The notes: generated by a model not told the origin, from the letters alone. 64,000 bases of DNA from Runella defluvii (GCF_014195535.1 NZ_JACIBY010000009.1:197224-261223); one strand, 5' to 3'. Positions 1-9,821 are shown, counted from the stretch's first letter. Numbers and translations are program-made.

Positions 1-1866
1 ATTCAACACGACCGTACCTTTTGAAGGGGGCGTTACTGGCGTTGTGGTCACTGTCAACGGCCCTCCTTCTGGGTCGCGGTCGTTTGTCAGTACACTTCCC
101 GAGACTGGCTTGTCTTGAACCGTATTAAAAATATCATTGACTGCAATAGGTGGTAAATTAGAAGTAGAACAAACGCGGTAATGCACAGAGTTTGATACCT
201 CATAGCAACTATCCAAAACCGTCACTTTTGAATAAAGCACATCGCCCACAACAAAATTAATGGGTTTGGTTCTATAAACGGCTACTACTGCATAATAGCC
301 CGTATCTACCGCCGCAAAAGACGCGGTTGAACTGATGGCTTTGATTGTGTTTGTTTTTTCATCAATCAACACATACGAGGTAGTTACACCTGCTGTTGCG
401 CTTGGAGTTGCGTTAAAAGTGATGGTAACAGGTGCTGTTGTGTAATCACACGCACCACATACTCTAAAGGCAAGTGGAGTTGAATATTTTAAGCAACCAC
501 TGGTGCTATACACCTCCGTTATTCGCTTACCAACCGTCGCATCTCTCAATGTATCAGCGTAATAAGCGCCAACAACATAGTAATTCCCTGCATTTACCCC
601 CGTAAAACTTGGGCTAGTTGGGTTGATTTTAACAATTTGACCATTGGCCATATCCACCAACAAGTACGTTTTCAAATAACCTGCGGGTTCGTTCGACACC
701 GTTAACGTTACGTTAGCGGGGGCGGCGTTGTAATCACAAGCTGTTGGTACTGGTGGCAAAGGTGGAATGGGTGACTCGCAATCGTTGATTTGAACCGCTA
801 CTGAGTCCGCTGGGCTAAAGCAATTGGCCACTTTGTGATAATACATGGCATAAAACTTACCACTTGCGCTCACTGTTAAACTGGTCAATGTATCTGCCGA
901 TGAGGTAGGTACTTTGTGCGTACTCCAAACAAGCGTTGTACCCGAAGGTTTTGTTCCTGTATTTGTTAGAGTTGCCAGCGAGACTGTGACGGCAGGACAA
1001 GAATTTTGCAGCGAAGTGGCCGTAATGATGGGTGCTGTTGTACCCGCAGGACAGCTACATGCGTTAATGGTTACTGTCACTGAATCAGCTGGACTGTAAC
1101 AGTTATTGGTGGCATCAAAAAAAGCAGCATAATATTTTCCTGCTCCTACTCCTGACACACTGCCCAATTTATTGGCAGTAGTAGCTACTTTAGAAGTATG
1201 CCACGTCAAGGTTGTATTTGCTGGTAAATTTGAGGCTGTTATTGACTCTAAATTAGCTACCGTAGCTGGGCATACGTTACTTTTTGTCGAGCTACTCAAT
1301 ACTGGTGATGAACTTCCCGCTAAACAAAGGACACTACAAGTTGTGGCAATGGCGACGATGGCTGAATTGGAAGTAGTATAACAACCTGCGGCATCTCGGT
1401 ACGCGACAAAATACACCACTGCTGTTGAAGTAGTCGTAATCAGTGTATTCGTAATTCGGTTGGCATCCGTTGCTAGGGGGTCAGTATGAAAGGTAACAAT
1501 CGAACCGCTAGGTTTACCCGTACTATCCACCGAAGCTTTTAATTCAACGGTCGTAGCAGGACAAACATTCGTCGCTACTTTGAGTGCCGTCGGTTGACTG
1601 TAACATACGGGGTTTCCACCCAAATTGTAAACCGCATAATATACCCCTGGAGCGGCACTTTGTGCTTGCGCGGGGGTCATTAGGTTAGCAGCGCTGACGG
1701 GCAAATCACTGTGCCATTCAAAGGTTGCCCCTTGCGGTACAGTTGTAGGCTGATAGGTCGTGATATTTACGGAGGGTGTTTGGGAGAATACCTGCCCAAC
1801 CACCGTCAGAAGTATGACGAGGAATAGACCTATGGCCCTGTTCAAAGAATGTATTTTCTTGTTCAT
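1..1866 (-). CDS. Large secreted Ig/cadherin-like repeat protein (3' end outside window)
   Basis: The frame is open from an ATG at 1866 to the left edge (622 codons, no stop), so this is the N-terminal part of a longer protein. Residues 1-29 form a signal peptide (MNKKIHSLNR, then a hydrophobic run ending VFSQ). The rest is low-charge, Ser/Thr/Val-rich beta repeats with recurring cysteines; modules carry CYSPADSVTVTIN or CFSPADSVAVQIN and GKFYAMYY or GVYYAVYN signatures, like Ig-like modules of Bacteroidota surface proteins. The last visible segment (VNDIFNTVQDKPVSGSVLTN, then DRDPEGG) matches cadherin/VCBS-type tandem domains, so more repeats probably follow. It lies 29 bp downstream of another secreted protein on the same strand and is probably cotranscribed. 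A surface adhesin or matrix role is inference; a C-terminal T9SS signal would be outside the window. Confidence 0.85.
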   Translation of the reverse strand, partial: MNKKIHSLNRAIGLFLVILLTVVGQVFSQTPSVNITTYQPTTVPQGATFEWHSDLPVSAANLMTPAQAQSAAPGVYYAVYNLGGNPVCYSQPTALKVATNVCPATTVELKASVDSTGKPSGSIVTFHTDPLATDANRITNTLITTTSTAVVYFVAYRDAAGCYTTSNSAIVAIATTCSVLCLAGSSSPVLSSSTKSNVCPATVANLESITASNLPANTTLTWHTSKVATTANKLGSVSGVGAGKYYAAFFDATNNCYSPADSVTVTINACSCPAGTTAPIITATSLQNSCPAVTVSLATLTNTGTKPSGTTLVWSTHKVPTSSADTLTSLTVSASGKFYAMYYHKVANCFSPADSVAVQINDCESPIPPLPPVPTACDYNAAPANVTLTVSNEPAGYLKTYLLVDMANGQIVKINPTSPSFTGVNAGNYYVVGAYYADTLRDATVGKRITEVYSTSGCLKYSTPLAFRVCGACDYTTAPVTITFNATPSATAGVTTSYVLIDEKTNTIKAISSTASFAAVDTGYYAVVAVYRTKPINFVVGDVLYSKVTVLDSCYEVSNSVHYRVCSTSNLPPIAVNDIFNTVQDKPVSGSVLTNDRDPEGGPLTVTTTPVTPPSKGTVVLN

Positions 1867-1895
1867 AGAGGGGTATTGTAAAAAGGGCACATAGT

Positions 1896-4022
1896 TTATT
1901 TCTTTAGCATAGGGCCTACCGATGGCACACATTGCAGCGTCCAAATGTCAGTAATCGCTTTCGTTGGTGTTTTTGTCAAATCAGCCGCGCAGCTACCCGC
2001 TTGTCCAATCGTAAATTGAAAATTATTGGTCAACGTGCTTCCATCGTATTTAATCGGAATGTGGAAGGTTTGAATTCCCGTTGAAGCGGCCGTTACTTTG
2101 GTAAATCCACTCACGAGACTGATTCCTGACCCACTCACGGTGAGTGGTGAAAAATCGCCCGCCGTCGTTACGTTGATGGTCACCAAAAGCGACAACTGAG
2201 ACGGTGTTCCCTGCACGGGTGCGGGATACAATTGCGTTTTTGAACAATCAATCACCCCTGCCGCTGGGGTAGAAACAGGATCTCCAAGCGGACCACCCGT
2301 ACCTGGGCTGGTGTTGCAGCTTAATAACTGTTCGTTGGCAATAGGAACAGGAAAGGGAGAAAAGTAAGGGCTAGTTCCAAAGTTGTCATAGCTAATTTTT
2401 CCAACACCAGAATTGGCGGCTAAATTTCCAACTGCATACCCTCGACCCGACTGAGAGATAATAAGAAGCTGATCCCCGTTCCCACTCCCTGGTCTAATTA
2501 ATTTTTCGGCGCCCGAATAATTCACCGCTTCGTACGTCCAAGAATACCGCGAGATTGAGTTAGCAGCTAACACATCTTTACAATCATCAGCAAACTCCCC
2601 CACCTGTCCTACTGCTTTTTCACCTTGCGCATTGACTAATGAAAGAAAGTTACCCGAATAAATGGTATTAGCCGCCCTACTATCATTTTTGCCAGTCCAA
2701 TACACTTTCCCATTATCACAAGCTACCAGCGTTGCTGTTTCATAATCACTCCCAAACTCTCGCCCCGATGCGATGTCTAGCACTTTTGACGCCCCTGAGG
2801 GCATGGCCATCTCCACAAAACGATTGAGATAAAATAAAGAATCGGTGCCCGAGGGATTTCGCATGTAAGCATCTGCTGCCAAAGGGGCCGATTTTAACGG
2901 TGCAATGACATAGTTGGAAGGATACACCCCTGGTTTGGTGTAAGCTGCATCAATATAACGCTTTGATACTCTCCAGACTCCCGTTGCATACGCCTTGCCA
3001 CTGGCTGCAATCGCAAAAGTAGAAGCATAAATATCTGGTTTCCCCACTTTTATATCAATAATATCTTCGCCAGCTGGAAAGGGAACTTCCCGTGGGTTGA
3101 TCAAGGCTACTTTGGCCTGAGATTCATTGGTGGTCAAAGTAGGTCCATTTGGAGAAAAAAGGGATGGTACCCCCAAGGCGTACATATTAATCATTTGTCC
3201 TGTATAATAGACTTTTCCGTCACTGCCCTTGAGGTAAATAATTGGGAGGGTGTTACTAATTTTACCTACCCAAACTCTTGTATATTTAAAGCTGGCATCC
3301 GTGCCCGATGGTTTAGGAATTTCCGCAAATGTCGAAGTATTGGATGTTCCTCCTACCCCAATGTGATAGGCCTTTCCAGACGCCCCCACCGATACCCAAA
3401 ATAAGGAGTTTCTAGGCGTATCAAAATCAACGAACTGGCTTTCCCCCAAAATCGTCAGTGGGATGGGAGTCCTCTTTGCCATAACTGTATCAGCATAACT
3501 AGTGGGAACACCCAACGTCCACCCAGCTACCGTCCCCACCAGCCCTGTGTTAATCCCCCACGCGCACAATTTTCCCGTAGAAGTCAAGCAGAAAAAGGTG
3601 TTGGCATTATTGTACGTAGCCCCCTCATAGATGAGTACTCTCACTTTTGTCGCTGTTTCATTTCCAGGCACACGCACATGATAAGGAGTTACCTGATAGG
3701 AGTTTCCAAGCGTTGCCGTGGTTCCATTCCGATTAGCATGAATCGTATGATACATGTTCCCCCCCCAAGTATAGACCCGCCCATCGGTTGTCAAACCAAT
3801 GGAAGCCATCGTTTCGTTATTGGTGTAGTGGGAAGATATATCCTGCCAAGCCAAGGTAGAAACCGCCAGTTTTCCCAAATCTGACCCAAACTGGGCCACT
3901 ACGTTGTGCCCACCCAAAAGCGAGCAGCAAAACAACAAACAAACATACACACGACGAAGCGTATCTCCTGACAACCTCGGCTGTTTCTGATTTAAAAGTA
4001 AGGGGTAATATGATGTATTCAT
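1896..4022 (-). CDS. Secreted RCC1-like beta-propeller protein, paralog 1
   Basis: 708 residues with an N-terminal export signal (hydrophobic stretch about 27-43, ending VVAQ). Seven evenly spaced blade motifs of the form G-[KR]-x-[YC]-x-x-G are visible: DGRVYTWGG, GKLCAWGIN, GKAYHIGVG, GKVYYTGQM, GKAYATGVW, GKVYWTGKN and GRGYAVGNL. This fits a seven-bladed RCC1-type propeller. The last 140 residues form a separate Ser/Thr-rich beta domain (DCSKTQLYPAPVQGTPS onward) with two cysteines. It is a full-length paralog of the upstream gene at 4072-6165; the C-terminal domains are much more alike than the propellers. The substrate is unknown. A ligand-binding or surface-display role is inference. 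Confidence 0.85.
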   Translation of the reverse strand: MNTSYYPLLLNQKQPRLSGDTLRRVYVCLLFCCSLLGGHNVVAQFGSDLGKLAVSTLAWQDISSHYTNNETMASIGLTTDGRVYTWGGNMYHTIHANRNGTTATLGNSYQVTPYHVRVPGNETATKVRVLIYEGATYNNANTFFCLTSTGKLCAWGINTGLVGTVAGWTLGVPTSYADTVMAKRTPIPLTILGESQFVDFDTPRNSLFWVSVGASGKAYHIGVGGTSNTSTFAEIPKPSGTDASFKYTRVWVGKISNTLPIIYLKGSDGKVYYTGQMINMYALGVPSLFSPNGPTLTTNESQAKVALINPREVPFPAGEDIIDIKVGKPDIYASTFAIAASGKAYATGVWRVSKRYIDAAYTKPGVYPSNYVIAPLKSAPLAADAYMRNPSGTDSLFYLNRFVEMAMPSGASKVLDIASGREFGSDYETATLVACDNGKVYWTGKNDSRAANTIYSGNFLSLVNAQGEKAVGQVGEFADDCKDVLAANSISRYSWTYEAVNYSGAEKLIRPGSGNGDQLLIISQSGRGYAVGNLAANSGVGKISYDNFGTSPYFSPFPVPIANEQLLSCNTSPGTGGPLGDPVSTPAAGVIDCSKTQLYPAPVQGTPSQLSLLVTINVTTAGDFSPLTVSGSGISLVSGFTKVTAASTGIQTFHIPIKYDGSTLTNNFQFTIGQAGSCAADLTKTPTKAITDIWTLQCVPSVGPMLKK

Positions 4023-4071
4023 TTTGTATCGATTTTAGGATGTATCAACTGTGAGTTCCCTAACGTCTTGC

Positions 4072-6165
4072 TTATTTTGAAAGTACGCCTGGCGTAATGG
4101 CCGTACAATTGTTCAAACTCCACACTTTGGTAATTTCGTTGGAAGGCTTATTGGTTAAGTCGGCCGAACAGCTACCTGCTGAACCAATCGTAAATTGAAA
4201 ATTATTGGTCAACGTGCTGCCATTGTATTTTATCGGAATGTGGAAGGTTTGAACGCCCGTCGTTGTGGCGGTTACTTTATCAAAACCACTCACCAAACTC
4301 ATGCCTGATCCACTAATAGTAATCGGAGAAAAATCACCAATGGTAGTGACATTAATCGTTACGAGCAGCGACAACTCCGAAGGTGTTCCTTGCACGGGAG
4401 CGGGATACAATTTCGTTTTTGAACAATCAATCACTCCTACCGCTGGGGTTGATACTGGCTCACCAAGCGGACCACCCGTGCCTGGGCTGTCGTTGCAGCT
4501 GAGTAGAAGCTCATTGGCAATGGGAGTTGGATAGATAGCCCAGGGATCAGTTACTGATTGTATTTTCCCTGCCCCTGTATTGGGATACAAATAACCCACA
4601 AAATAGCCCCTGCCTGATTTTGCAATGATACCCAACTGGTTCTGCATATATTGGGACTCAAATAGCTTATGAGCACCCCGAAAGTTAATTGCTTCATACG
4701 ACCAGGAATAATAGGAAGTAGAATGTCCATAAGTCACTTCTTTGCATTGATCAGGCATTAATCGACTTGCAGATGACACTTGTAAGTAATTACCAATATT
4801 TTTGTCATTTATATTAAAACCAGTTCCTGTTCCACTCCAATACACCTTGTTGTTATTGCCAACTATCAACGTGCCATAATTTTGTTCGCCATAATCTCTG
4901 CCCCCCTGAATATCCAATATAGATGTTACACCTGGTGGCATGGCTACTTCCGTAAATTGTTTGAGTGTATAAACCGTATCTATAGGGAACGTATTATTAG
5001 GTGACCATACATCTAATTGAGCCGCAGGAGGTGCTGTTTTCAATGGAGCAACTACATAATGAAAATAATCGCTTCCAGGCGGGTTTGTCCCTCCTGCCGA
5101 TCTGGCAAAACGCCAAGCACCAGCCGTATATGCTTTTCCACTGGCACTAATGGCATACGTATTCCCATAAATACTTTTCGAACGGGTCTTTATCTCAATA
5201 ATGTCTTCTCCCGCTGGAAAAGGAACCAGCCTAGGCGTAATATTTCTGACGTTCCCAGCAGTTTCATCACTTGTAAGCGTAGGTGCAGGCGTATTCCTAT
5301 AGTAAATCGAAGGAACGCCCGAAAGAGCATTGCCACTCATCGACCCAGTAAAATAAACATTGCCATCATCACCTTTCAAGTAAATGAGAATATAGCCAGC
5401 AGCATGAGATACCCATACATTTGTATATTTAAAGCCAGCACTTACCCCTGCTGGCTTGGGCATAGCCGCGAAGGTGGTGAGGAATGTACTACTACTACCG
5501 TGCGTGCCAATGTGGTAAGCAGTACCCGATGCACCAATCACCACCCCATAACCATTCAGTGAGGAAAAATCCATATCTACAAAAGTGCTTTCCCCAATGT
5601 TAGTCATTAATATGGGCGAACGTTTGGCTCTGGTAGAATCGTTATCGGCAATGGATGAAGTGTATCTCGGAAATGTTGCAAGATCACTACCCGCCAATCC
5701 TCTATTTATACCCCAAGCGTACATTTTGCCGCTAGTAGTAAGGCAGAAAAAATTAGGATAAGTACCTGCCCCAGCAGCTGCCGATGCTCCAGTTGAAATC
5801 GCCATACGTACTTTTGCGGCAGTTTCGCCCGCGGGCAATTGCACAAAATAAGGTGCTACTTGAAATATGTATTTGTTGTCTTTTGAAAGCCCAGTTTTTA
5901 TATAAAAACCTTTGTTACTTCCCCAAGTATATACACGTCCATCGCGTGTTTTTCCAATGGCAGCAGATACGTCATTATTATCATTCGTAGAAATATGATC
6001 CCACGACAACGTAGAGTAGGCTGGGTCGCCTAATTCAAAGCCTGACTGGGCAAAGGAGTCAAAGCTTGTGATCCTAGCAAGTAGGAGACTCATTCCAAAA
6101 TAAAAGGTACTGCGATTCTTCAATCGTTTCAAGAGCAAGGGGTAATAAAATGCTTTCATATACAA
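4072..6165 (-). CDS. Secreted RCC1-like beta-propeller protein, paralog 2
   Basis: 697 residues, probably the first gene of the minus-strand run 6165 to 1. The N-terminus has a hydrophobic export segment ending SFDSFAQ near residue 40. Seven blade motifs (DGRVYTWGS, GKMYAWGIN, GTAYHIGTH, GNVYFTGSM, GKAYTAGAW, NKVYWSGTG, GRGYFVGYL) occupy the same places as in paralog 1, followed by the same C-terminal domain with VIDCSKTKLYPAPVQG. The gap to paralog 1 is 49 bp. A promoter candidate about 190 bp upstream (6363-6393) would serve the whole run. Function unknown; a tandem duplication is clear. Confidence 0.85.
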   Translation of the reverse strand: MYMKAFYYPLLLKRLKNRSTFYFGMSLLLARITSFDSFAQSGFELGDPAYSTLSWDHISTNDNNDVSAAIGKTRDGRVYTWGSNKGFYIKTGLSKDNKYIFQVAPYFVQLPAGETAAKVRMAISTGASAAAGAGTYPNFFCLTTSGKMYAWGINRGLAGSDLATFPRYTSSIADNDSTRAKRSPILMTNIGESTFVDMDFSSLNGYGVVIGASGTAYHIGTHGSSSTFLTTFAAMPKPAGVSAGFKYTNVWVSHAAGYILIYLKGDDGNVYFTGSMSGNALSGVPSIYYRNTPAPTLTSDETAGNVRNITPRLVPFPAGEDIIEIKTRSKSIYGNTYAISASGKAYTAGAWRFARSAGGTNPPGSDYFHYVVAPLKTAPPAAQLDVWSPNNTFPIDTVYTLKQFTEVAMPPGVTSILDIQGGRDYGEQNYGTLIVGNNNKVYWSGTGTGFNINDKNIGNYLQVSSASRLMPDQCKEVTYGHSTSYYSWSYEAINFRGAHKLFESQYMQNQLGIIAKSGRGYFVGYLYPNTGAGKIQSVTDPWAIYPTPIANELLLSCNDSPGTGGPLGEPVSTPAVGVIDCSKTKLYPAPVQGTPSELSLLVTINVTTIGDFSPITISGSGMSLVSGFDKVTATTTGVQTFHIPIKYNGSTLTNNFQFTIGSAGSCSADLTNKPSNEITKVWSLNNCTAITPGVLSK

Positions 6166-6362
6166 TACTGTTTTAAGGTTGTTGACCCTAGGACTAAATA
6201 AGGATAAGAGGTAAATAGCTTGAACTTGGCAATAGTAATAGCGCAGCTACGTAATAAACTGCACCCCTAAAAGCACACTAAAATGACACCAAGAATGAAA
6301 GAAGTAACTGTGATTTTAAACCAAATGGCGACTTAACCAAATGAAATGGCTATATACTTCAC

Positions 6363-6393
6363 CAAAGATATATATACCAAATAAGAAGACAAT
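6363..6393 (-). promoter_or_regulatory. Candidate Bacteroidota promoter for the propeller operon
   Basis: On the minus strand, a perfect -7 box TATCTTTG (6363-6370) is preceded after 19 nt by ATTG (6390-6393), a 3/4 match to the -33 TTTG. This predicts a 5' UTR of about 190 nt for the gene starting at 6165. The match could arise by chance in AT-rich DNA. Confidence 0.3.
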
Positions 6394-6966
6394 TAACGTA
6401 TCAATAAGCTTACCAAGTATTTATTTTCTGCACCAGAAATGCACCAATTATTACATAAAATGGCTAGTTATTGACATGAATATATGCTTATATAGCATCA
6501 ATGATAAAGAAGGACAAATTTTATTAAAATCCCCTTTATCAATAATTATGCCATTTTATAAACAAACCCTTTTTCATAGATATACAACAGGCTAAGGCAT
6601 CCTAAAGAAGGCAATTCATGAGATATTCACCCCATCAATCTACTTAAATTACCTACTAACAGAAACATACCATTGGAAATTATCGGCTTTAAAGCACTTT
6701 TTTTGACGAAAATGTCATGTTAAAAAGTTTTAATGAGCTAAATCAATACTATGTCCCAAAAATAACCTCATTACCCCCTCCAAATCGTATAATTTTATGC
6801 CAAATCATTTGAACCAACAATCATAAAAATATAAATCAAAATGGCTATTTTATATAATGTAATGTCTAAAACATGAATTATACCCCAAATAAGCACACGC
6901 TGTATATCCTATTTTCCAGAAAAAATGAACGAAGAGCATCTGTATTTTTATTCAAAAAAACATGTT

Positions 6967-6981
6967 ACTTTGTCCCAAAGT
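6967..6981. promoter_or_regulatory. Small palindrome upstream of the response regulator
   Basis: ACTTTG-TCC-CAAAGT is a perfect 6-bp inverted repeat about 55 bp before the start of the LytTR regulator. It overlaps a weak ACTTTG promoter-like word. It could be an operator; there is no further support. Confidence 0.25.
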
Positions 6982-7034
6982 GTTAGTCCTATTCTGAACT
7001 TACCCTTCTTGAAGCATTTAAAGCAGAAAACCTT

Positions 7035-7730
7035 ATGAAAAATTTGGCCGCATTAATCATTGACGACGACCCGGAACAAGCAGAACACCTTCAAAGTATC
7101 CTAGAAAAATTACCTATTTTTCTTTCCATCAAAATCATCAATGACTCTACCCAAGGCTACGCCGAACTCCTTGAAAACGAGTACGATTTACTTTTTTTGG
7201 ACATGGAGATGCCCAAGCTTAGTGGAATAGAACTCCTCAAGTCGCTGGCGCTGCCACCAACCATTGTGGTCACGTCCCATCCAGGATATGCCGCCGAGTG
7301 TTTTGACCTCGACGACGTGGTCGATTTTGTAGAAAAACCATTTACCGTCACGCGTATTGGCAGAGCAATCCGCAGGGCCATGCAGGAGGTAGTAGAGAAG
7401 ATAGACGAAAATACCATTTACTTTAAAGCAGGACACAAAAATCAACAGTATAAACTTGACGAAATTTTATACATTGAGGCCGATGGAATTTACAGTATGA
7501 TTTATTTGAAGTCTGGAGAACGAAGCCTTATCAACAGTAATATTTCGGAAGTTGAAAAGCAACTACAACACACCAAGCTTGTACGACTCCATAAATCTTA
7601 TATTTATAATTGTATCCATATCGCTTCTTTTGATAGCCGACATTTATGGATTGGCAATCAAAAATTTGCATTGGGTGTTAGCTACCGAGGTCGTTTGGCA
7701 GAATACTTAAATGTGGATCCTAATTTCTAA
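7035..7730 (+). CDS. LytTR-family response regulator
   Basis: 231 residues. The receiver domain occupies residues 4-120, with the acidic pocket IIDDDP (9-13), phosphoacceptor Asp56 in LFLDMEMP, a TS switch position in VVTSHP and the conserved lysine in VEKPFT. The LytTR DNA-binding domain occupies about 130-228 (IYIEADGIYSMIYL, VRLHKSYIYN). It acts in the cytoplasm as a two-component transcription regulator. The cognate kinase is almost certainly the next gene, 71 bp downstream, but that kinase is of HisKA type rather than the LytS type that usually partners LytTR regulators. A perfect hairpin lies between the two genes. Confidence 0.93.
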   Translation: MKNLAALIIDDDPEQAEHLQSILEKLPIFLSIKIINDSTQGYAELLENEYDLLFLDMEMPKLSGIELLKSLALPPTIVVTSHPGYAAECFDLDDVVDFVEKPFTVTRIGRAIRRAMQEVVEKIDENTIYFKAGHKNQQYKLDEILYIEADGIYSMIYLKSGERSLINSNISEVEKQLQHTKLVRLHKSYIYNCIHIASFDSRHLWIGNQKFALGVSYRGRLAEYLNVDPNF

Positions 7731-7743
7731 ACCATGACAATTT

Positions 7744-7783
7744 GATAGTGATACTTAAAACCATGTTTTTAAGTATCACTATC
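7744..7783 (+). other. Perfect 17-bp inverted repeat between regulator and kinase genes
   Basis: The left arm GATAGTGATACTTAAAA (7744-7760) and right arm TTTTAAGTATCACTATC (7767-7783) are exact complements around a 6-nt loop. The hairpin starts 13 nt after the regulator stop and ends 18 nt before the preferred kinase ATG. No U-run follows, so it does not look like an ordinary intrinsic terminator. It may set relative expression of the two genes by RNA processing or partial termination, or be a dyad operator. Confidence 0.8.
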
Positions 7784-7801
7784 CATAAGCTTCTTAATCT
7801 C

Positions 7802-9763
7802 ATGTCCACGCGAGCTTATTTTTTCTTGTTTGTCTTATTGATTTGTTGCAATTTCTCACATTCACAATCTACAAGAAACAAGCCTGCAAATAACTACTCA
7901 AAAGACACCACCTATATACGCAGTATATTAACCAAAATCACTACGCTTTACTACGACGCTCAGCACGACAGTGTTTTGATATATCTTGACAAAATCAGTT
8001 CGTTTTCAAAGAAAAATAAAATAGATGTTTTTAACCCTGAAATTTACTTTCAATACGGCCAATATTATAGAGGTCATACGCAATACAATTGGAATAAAGC
8101 CCTTGAAATGTTTAACAAATCTTTGTATTGGGCTGAGAAGAGAAAAGACAATTTATTTATTGAAGAAATAAACTACAAGAAACTGACAGTGTACTCGGAT
8201 ATTTTCTTGGGAAGTAGTACAAGCGAAGCAAGTCAAGGAAATTTAGTAAAACAATTATACGAGAACATACGATTTTCTGAAATATCAAAATCTAAGAAGA
8301 GTTTATATAAAACTATTTATCTGTTTAAGGATATATACTACACCTATAAACAAGATTCTAGTTACTACTCATTTTTCGATAAACATTTAAAAAGCAACCC
8401 ATTACCTCCTACATCTATTAATTATCAAATTATCTATTTTGGGTATTTTATCTATAAAAAAGACATTGAAAATGCAAAAAAATGCTTCGAAAACCTGACT
8501 AGGTTTCATGCCAATAAAGAACTTAGTGACATGGTCTATGCCTATTATATCAGCGATATGATGCGGGAGTCACTCAGTTATCCTTCTTTAAATTCCCAAA
8601 TAGCGTCTCAACTCAAGCCACGACTTTATTTACTTCCAGGAAGAACAGATAGCCTTACATATTATAATAATTTTGCAACATATTATATTAAAAGAAAACA
8701 ATTTAATGAAGCCAATTACTGCAATTTATTGGCCAAAAATATCTTATTAAAACACCCTACATTATCTATCACTCATCGGTACGACTTTCTAATCAATCAG
8801 TTATCAGTTCTAGAACAAAAAAATGAGTTAAAAAAGAGTGTTGACGTTTACAAAAATCTCATTCCTATCAAAGATAGCCTGAATAGATTATTTGCTGGCT
8901 TTAACCTTATTTTACTTCAAGAACAAGTAGCAAGTGATTTAAAATTGAAAGAGTTTCAAAAAGAAATTGAATTAAAAAAATACGAATCGGAGCAATTTCA
9001 AGCCCAAAAACTTAAAGAATTTTCTGGACTCATTTTATCAATTGTGATATTATTCATTTCACTCATTGTTATTGGCATTCAAATAAGAAAAAACCGAAAA
9101 CAAACAAACACACTACTCCAATTAACTTCCACTCAAAATACTCTTTTTGGAGTTATTGGACACGATTTACGTAGCCCCGTTTTAGCCGCTTATACAAACA
9201 TAAAACGGGTCATCAACAACCCAGAATTAACCGCAGAAGAAATCAGAAATTCACTCCATTCAAAAATGGTTAGGCTCAACACACTTTTGCTAACACTCGA
9301 TAACCTTCTATATTGGTCTAATAGCCAACAAAAATCTTTTAAACGAAAGCCCGTACAATGTAACTTGCTTGAAATTGTTGAAGAGTGTTTAGAATTGCTT
9401 GAAACCAATATTGAATTAAATGAGCTATCTATTGTCAATGAAGTTGACCCAACATTAGAATGTATTATGGATGAAAATCATTTTAAAATCATTATTAGAA
9501 ATCTACTTCAAAACGCCATCAAATTCTCACCAAATGGTACATCTATTACCATCACTTCTGGTACACAACCACCATTTATCACCCTTTCAATTCTTGATTC
9601 TGGCCCTGGGTTTGGCAATACAGCCAATTCCAAACAAAAAGGTTCGGGACTAGGACTCACCCTCGTGCAATCTCTTTTAGAAATCAACAATGGGGAATTT
9701 GAGACGACAGATACAGCGTGTGGGGCACTGGTAACCGTCAACGTATTGAACGCTAATATATAA
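7802..9763 (+). CDS. Sensor histidine kinase with periplasmic TPR-like region
   Basis: I start the protein at the ATG at 7802 (653 residues) because it opens directly with a signal sequence (MSTRAYFFLFVLLICCNFSHSQ); upstream in-frame starts fall within the hairpin. Residues about 25-400 are alpha-helical and Tyr/Lys-rich, resembling the TPR-type sensor regions of Bacteroidota kinases. A transmembrane helix lies at about 407-428 (SGLILSIVILFISLIVIG). A HisKA domain follows with His454 in GHDLRSP, then HATPase_c with the N box (RNLLQNAIKF), G1 (DSGPGFG) and G2 (GSGLGLTL). It should autophosphorylate His454 and pass phosphate to the upstream LytTR regulator. The ligand is unknown. Confidence 0.9.
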   Translation: MSTRAYFFLFVLLICCNFSHSQSTRNKPANNYSKDTTYIRSILTKITTLYYDAQHDSVLIYLDKISSFSKKNKIDVFNPEIYFQYGQYYRGHTQYNWNKALEMFNKSLYWAEKRKDNLFIEEINYKKLTVYSDIFLGSSTSEASQGNLVKQLYENIRFSEISKSKKSLYKTIYLFKDIYYTYKQDSSYYSFFDKHLKSNPLPPTSINYQIIYFGYFIYKKDIENAKKCFENLTRFHANKELSDMVYAYYISDMMRESLSYPSLNSQIASQLKPRLYLLPGRTDSLTYYNNFATYYIKRKQFNEANYCNLLAKNILLKHPTLSITHRYDFLINQLSVLEQKNELKKSVDVYKNLIPIKDSLNRLFAGFNLILLQEQVASDLKLKEFQKEIELKKYESEQFQAQKLKEFSGLILSIVILFISLIVIGIQIRKNRKQTNTLLQLTSTQNTLFGVIGHDLRSPVLAAYTNIKRVINNPELTAEEIRNSLHSKMVRLNTLLLTLDNLLYWSNSQQKSFKRKPVQCNLLEIVEECLELLETNIELNELSIVNEVDPTLECIMDENHFKIIIRNLLQNAIKFSPNGTSITITSGTQPPFITLSILDSGPGFGNTANSKQKGSGLGLTLVQSLLEINNGEFETTDTACGALVTVNVLNANI

Positions 9764-9821
9764 ACGTTAGCAATTTTATCGATACCAAAATCAAGTAATT
9801 TTATCCTTCAAATCAATTACA

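Larger units (their letters stand above)
6166..7034. other. 869-bp AT-rich intergenic region without a convincing gene
   Basis: This stretch separates the divergent propeller operon and response regulator. An 84-codon frame (6341-6595) has no recognisable domain and biased AT-driven composition; I regard it as chance. Short repeated words stand out: AAATGGCTA at 6344, 6458 and 6839, and TACCCCAAATA at 6881. The inverted form of the first and an exact copy of the second recur at 9886 and 9822, just after the kinase gene. These may be regulator binding sites. Confidence 0.6.

Noticed and set aside
5017..5562. 181-codon plus-strand frame opposite the propeller gene
   Set aside because: Lies wholly antisense to a gene with clear domain repeats; residue composition is Arg/Ser/Thr-rich as expected from a shadow.
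6341..6595. 84-residue hypothetical protein
   Set aside because: AT-driven composition, no signal peptide or family pattern, no promoter or neighbour support.
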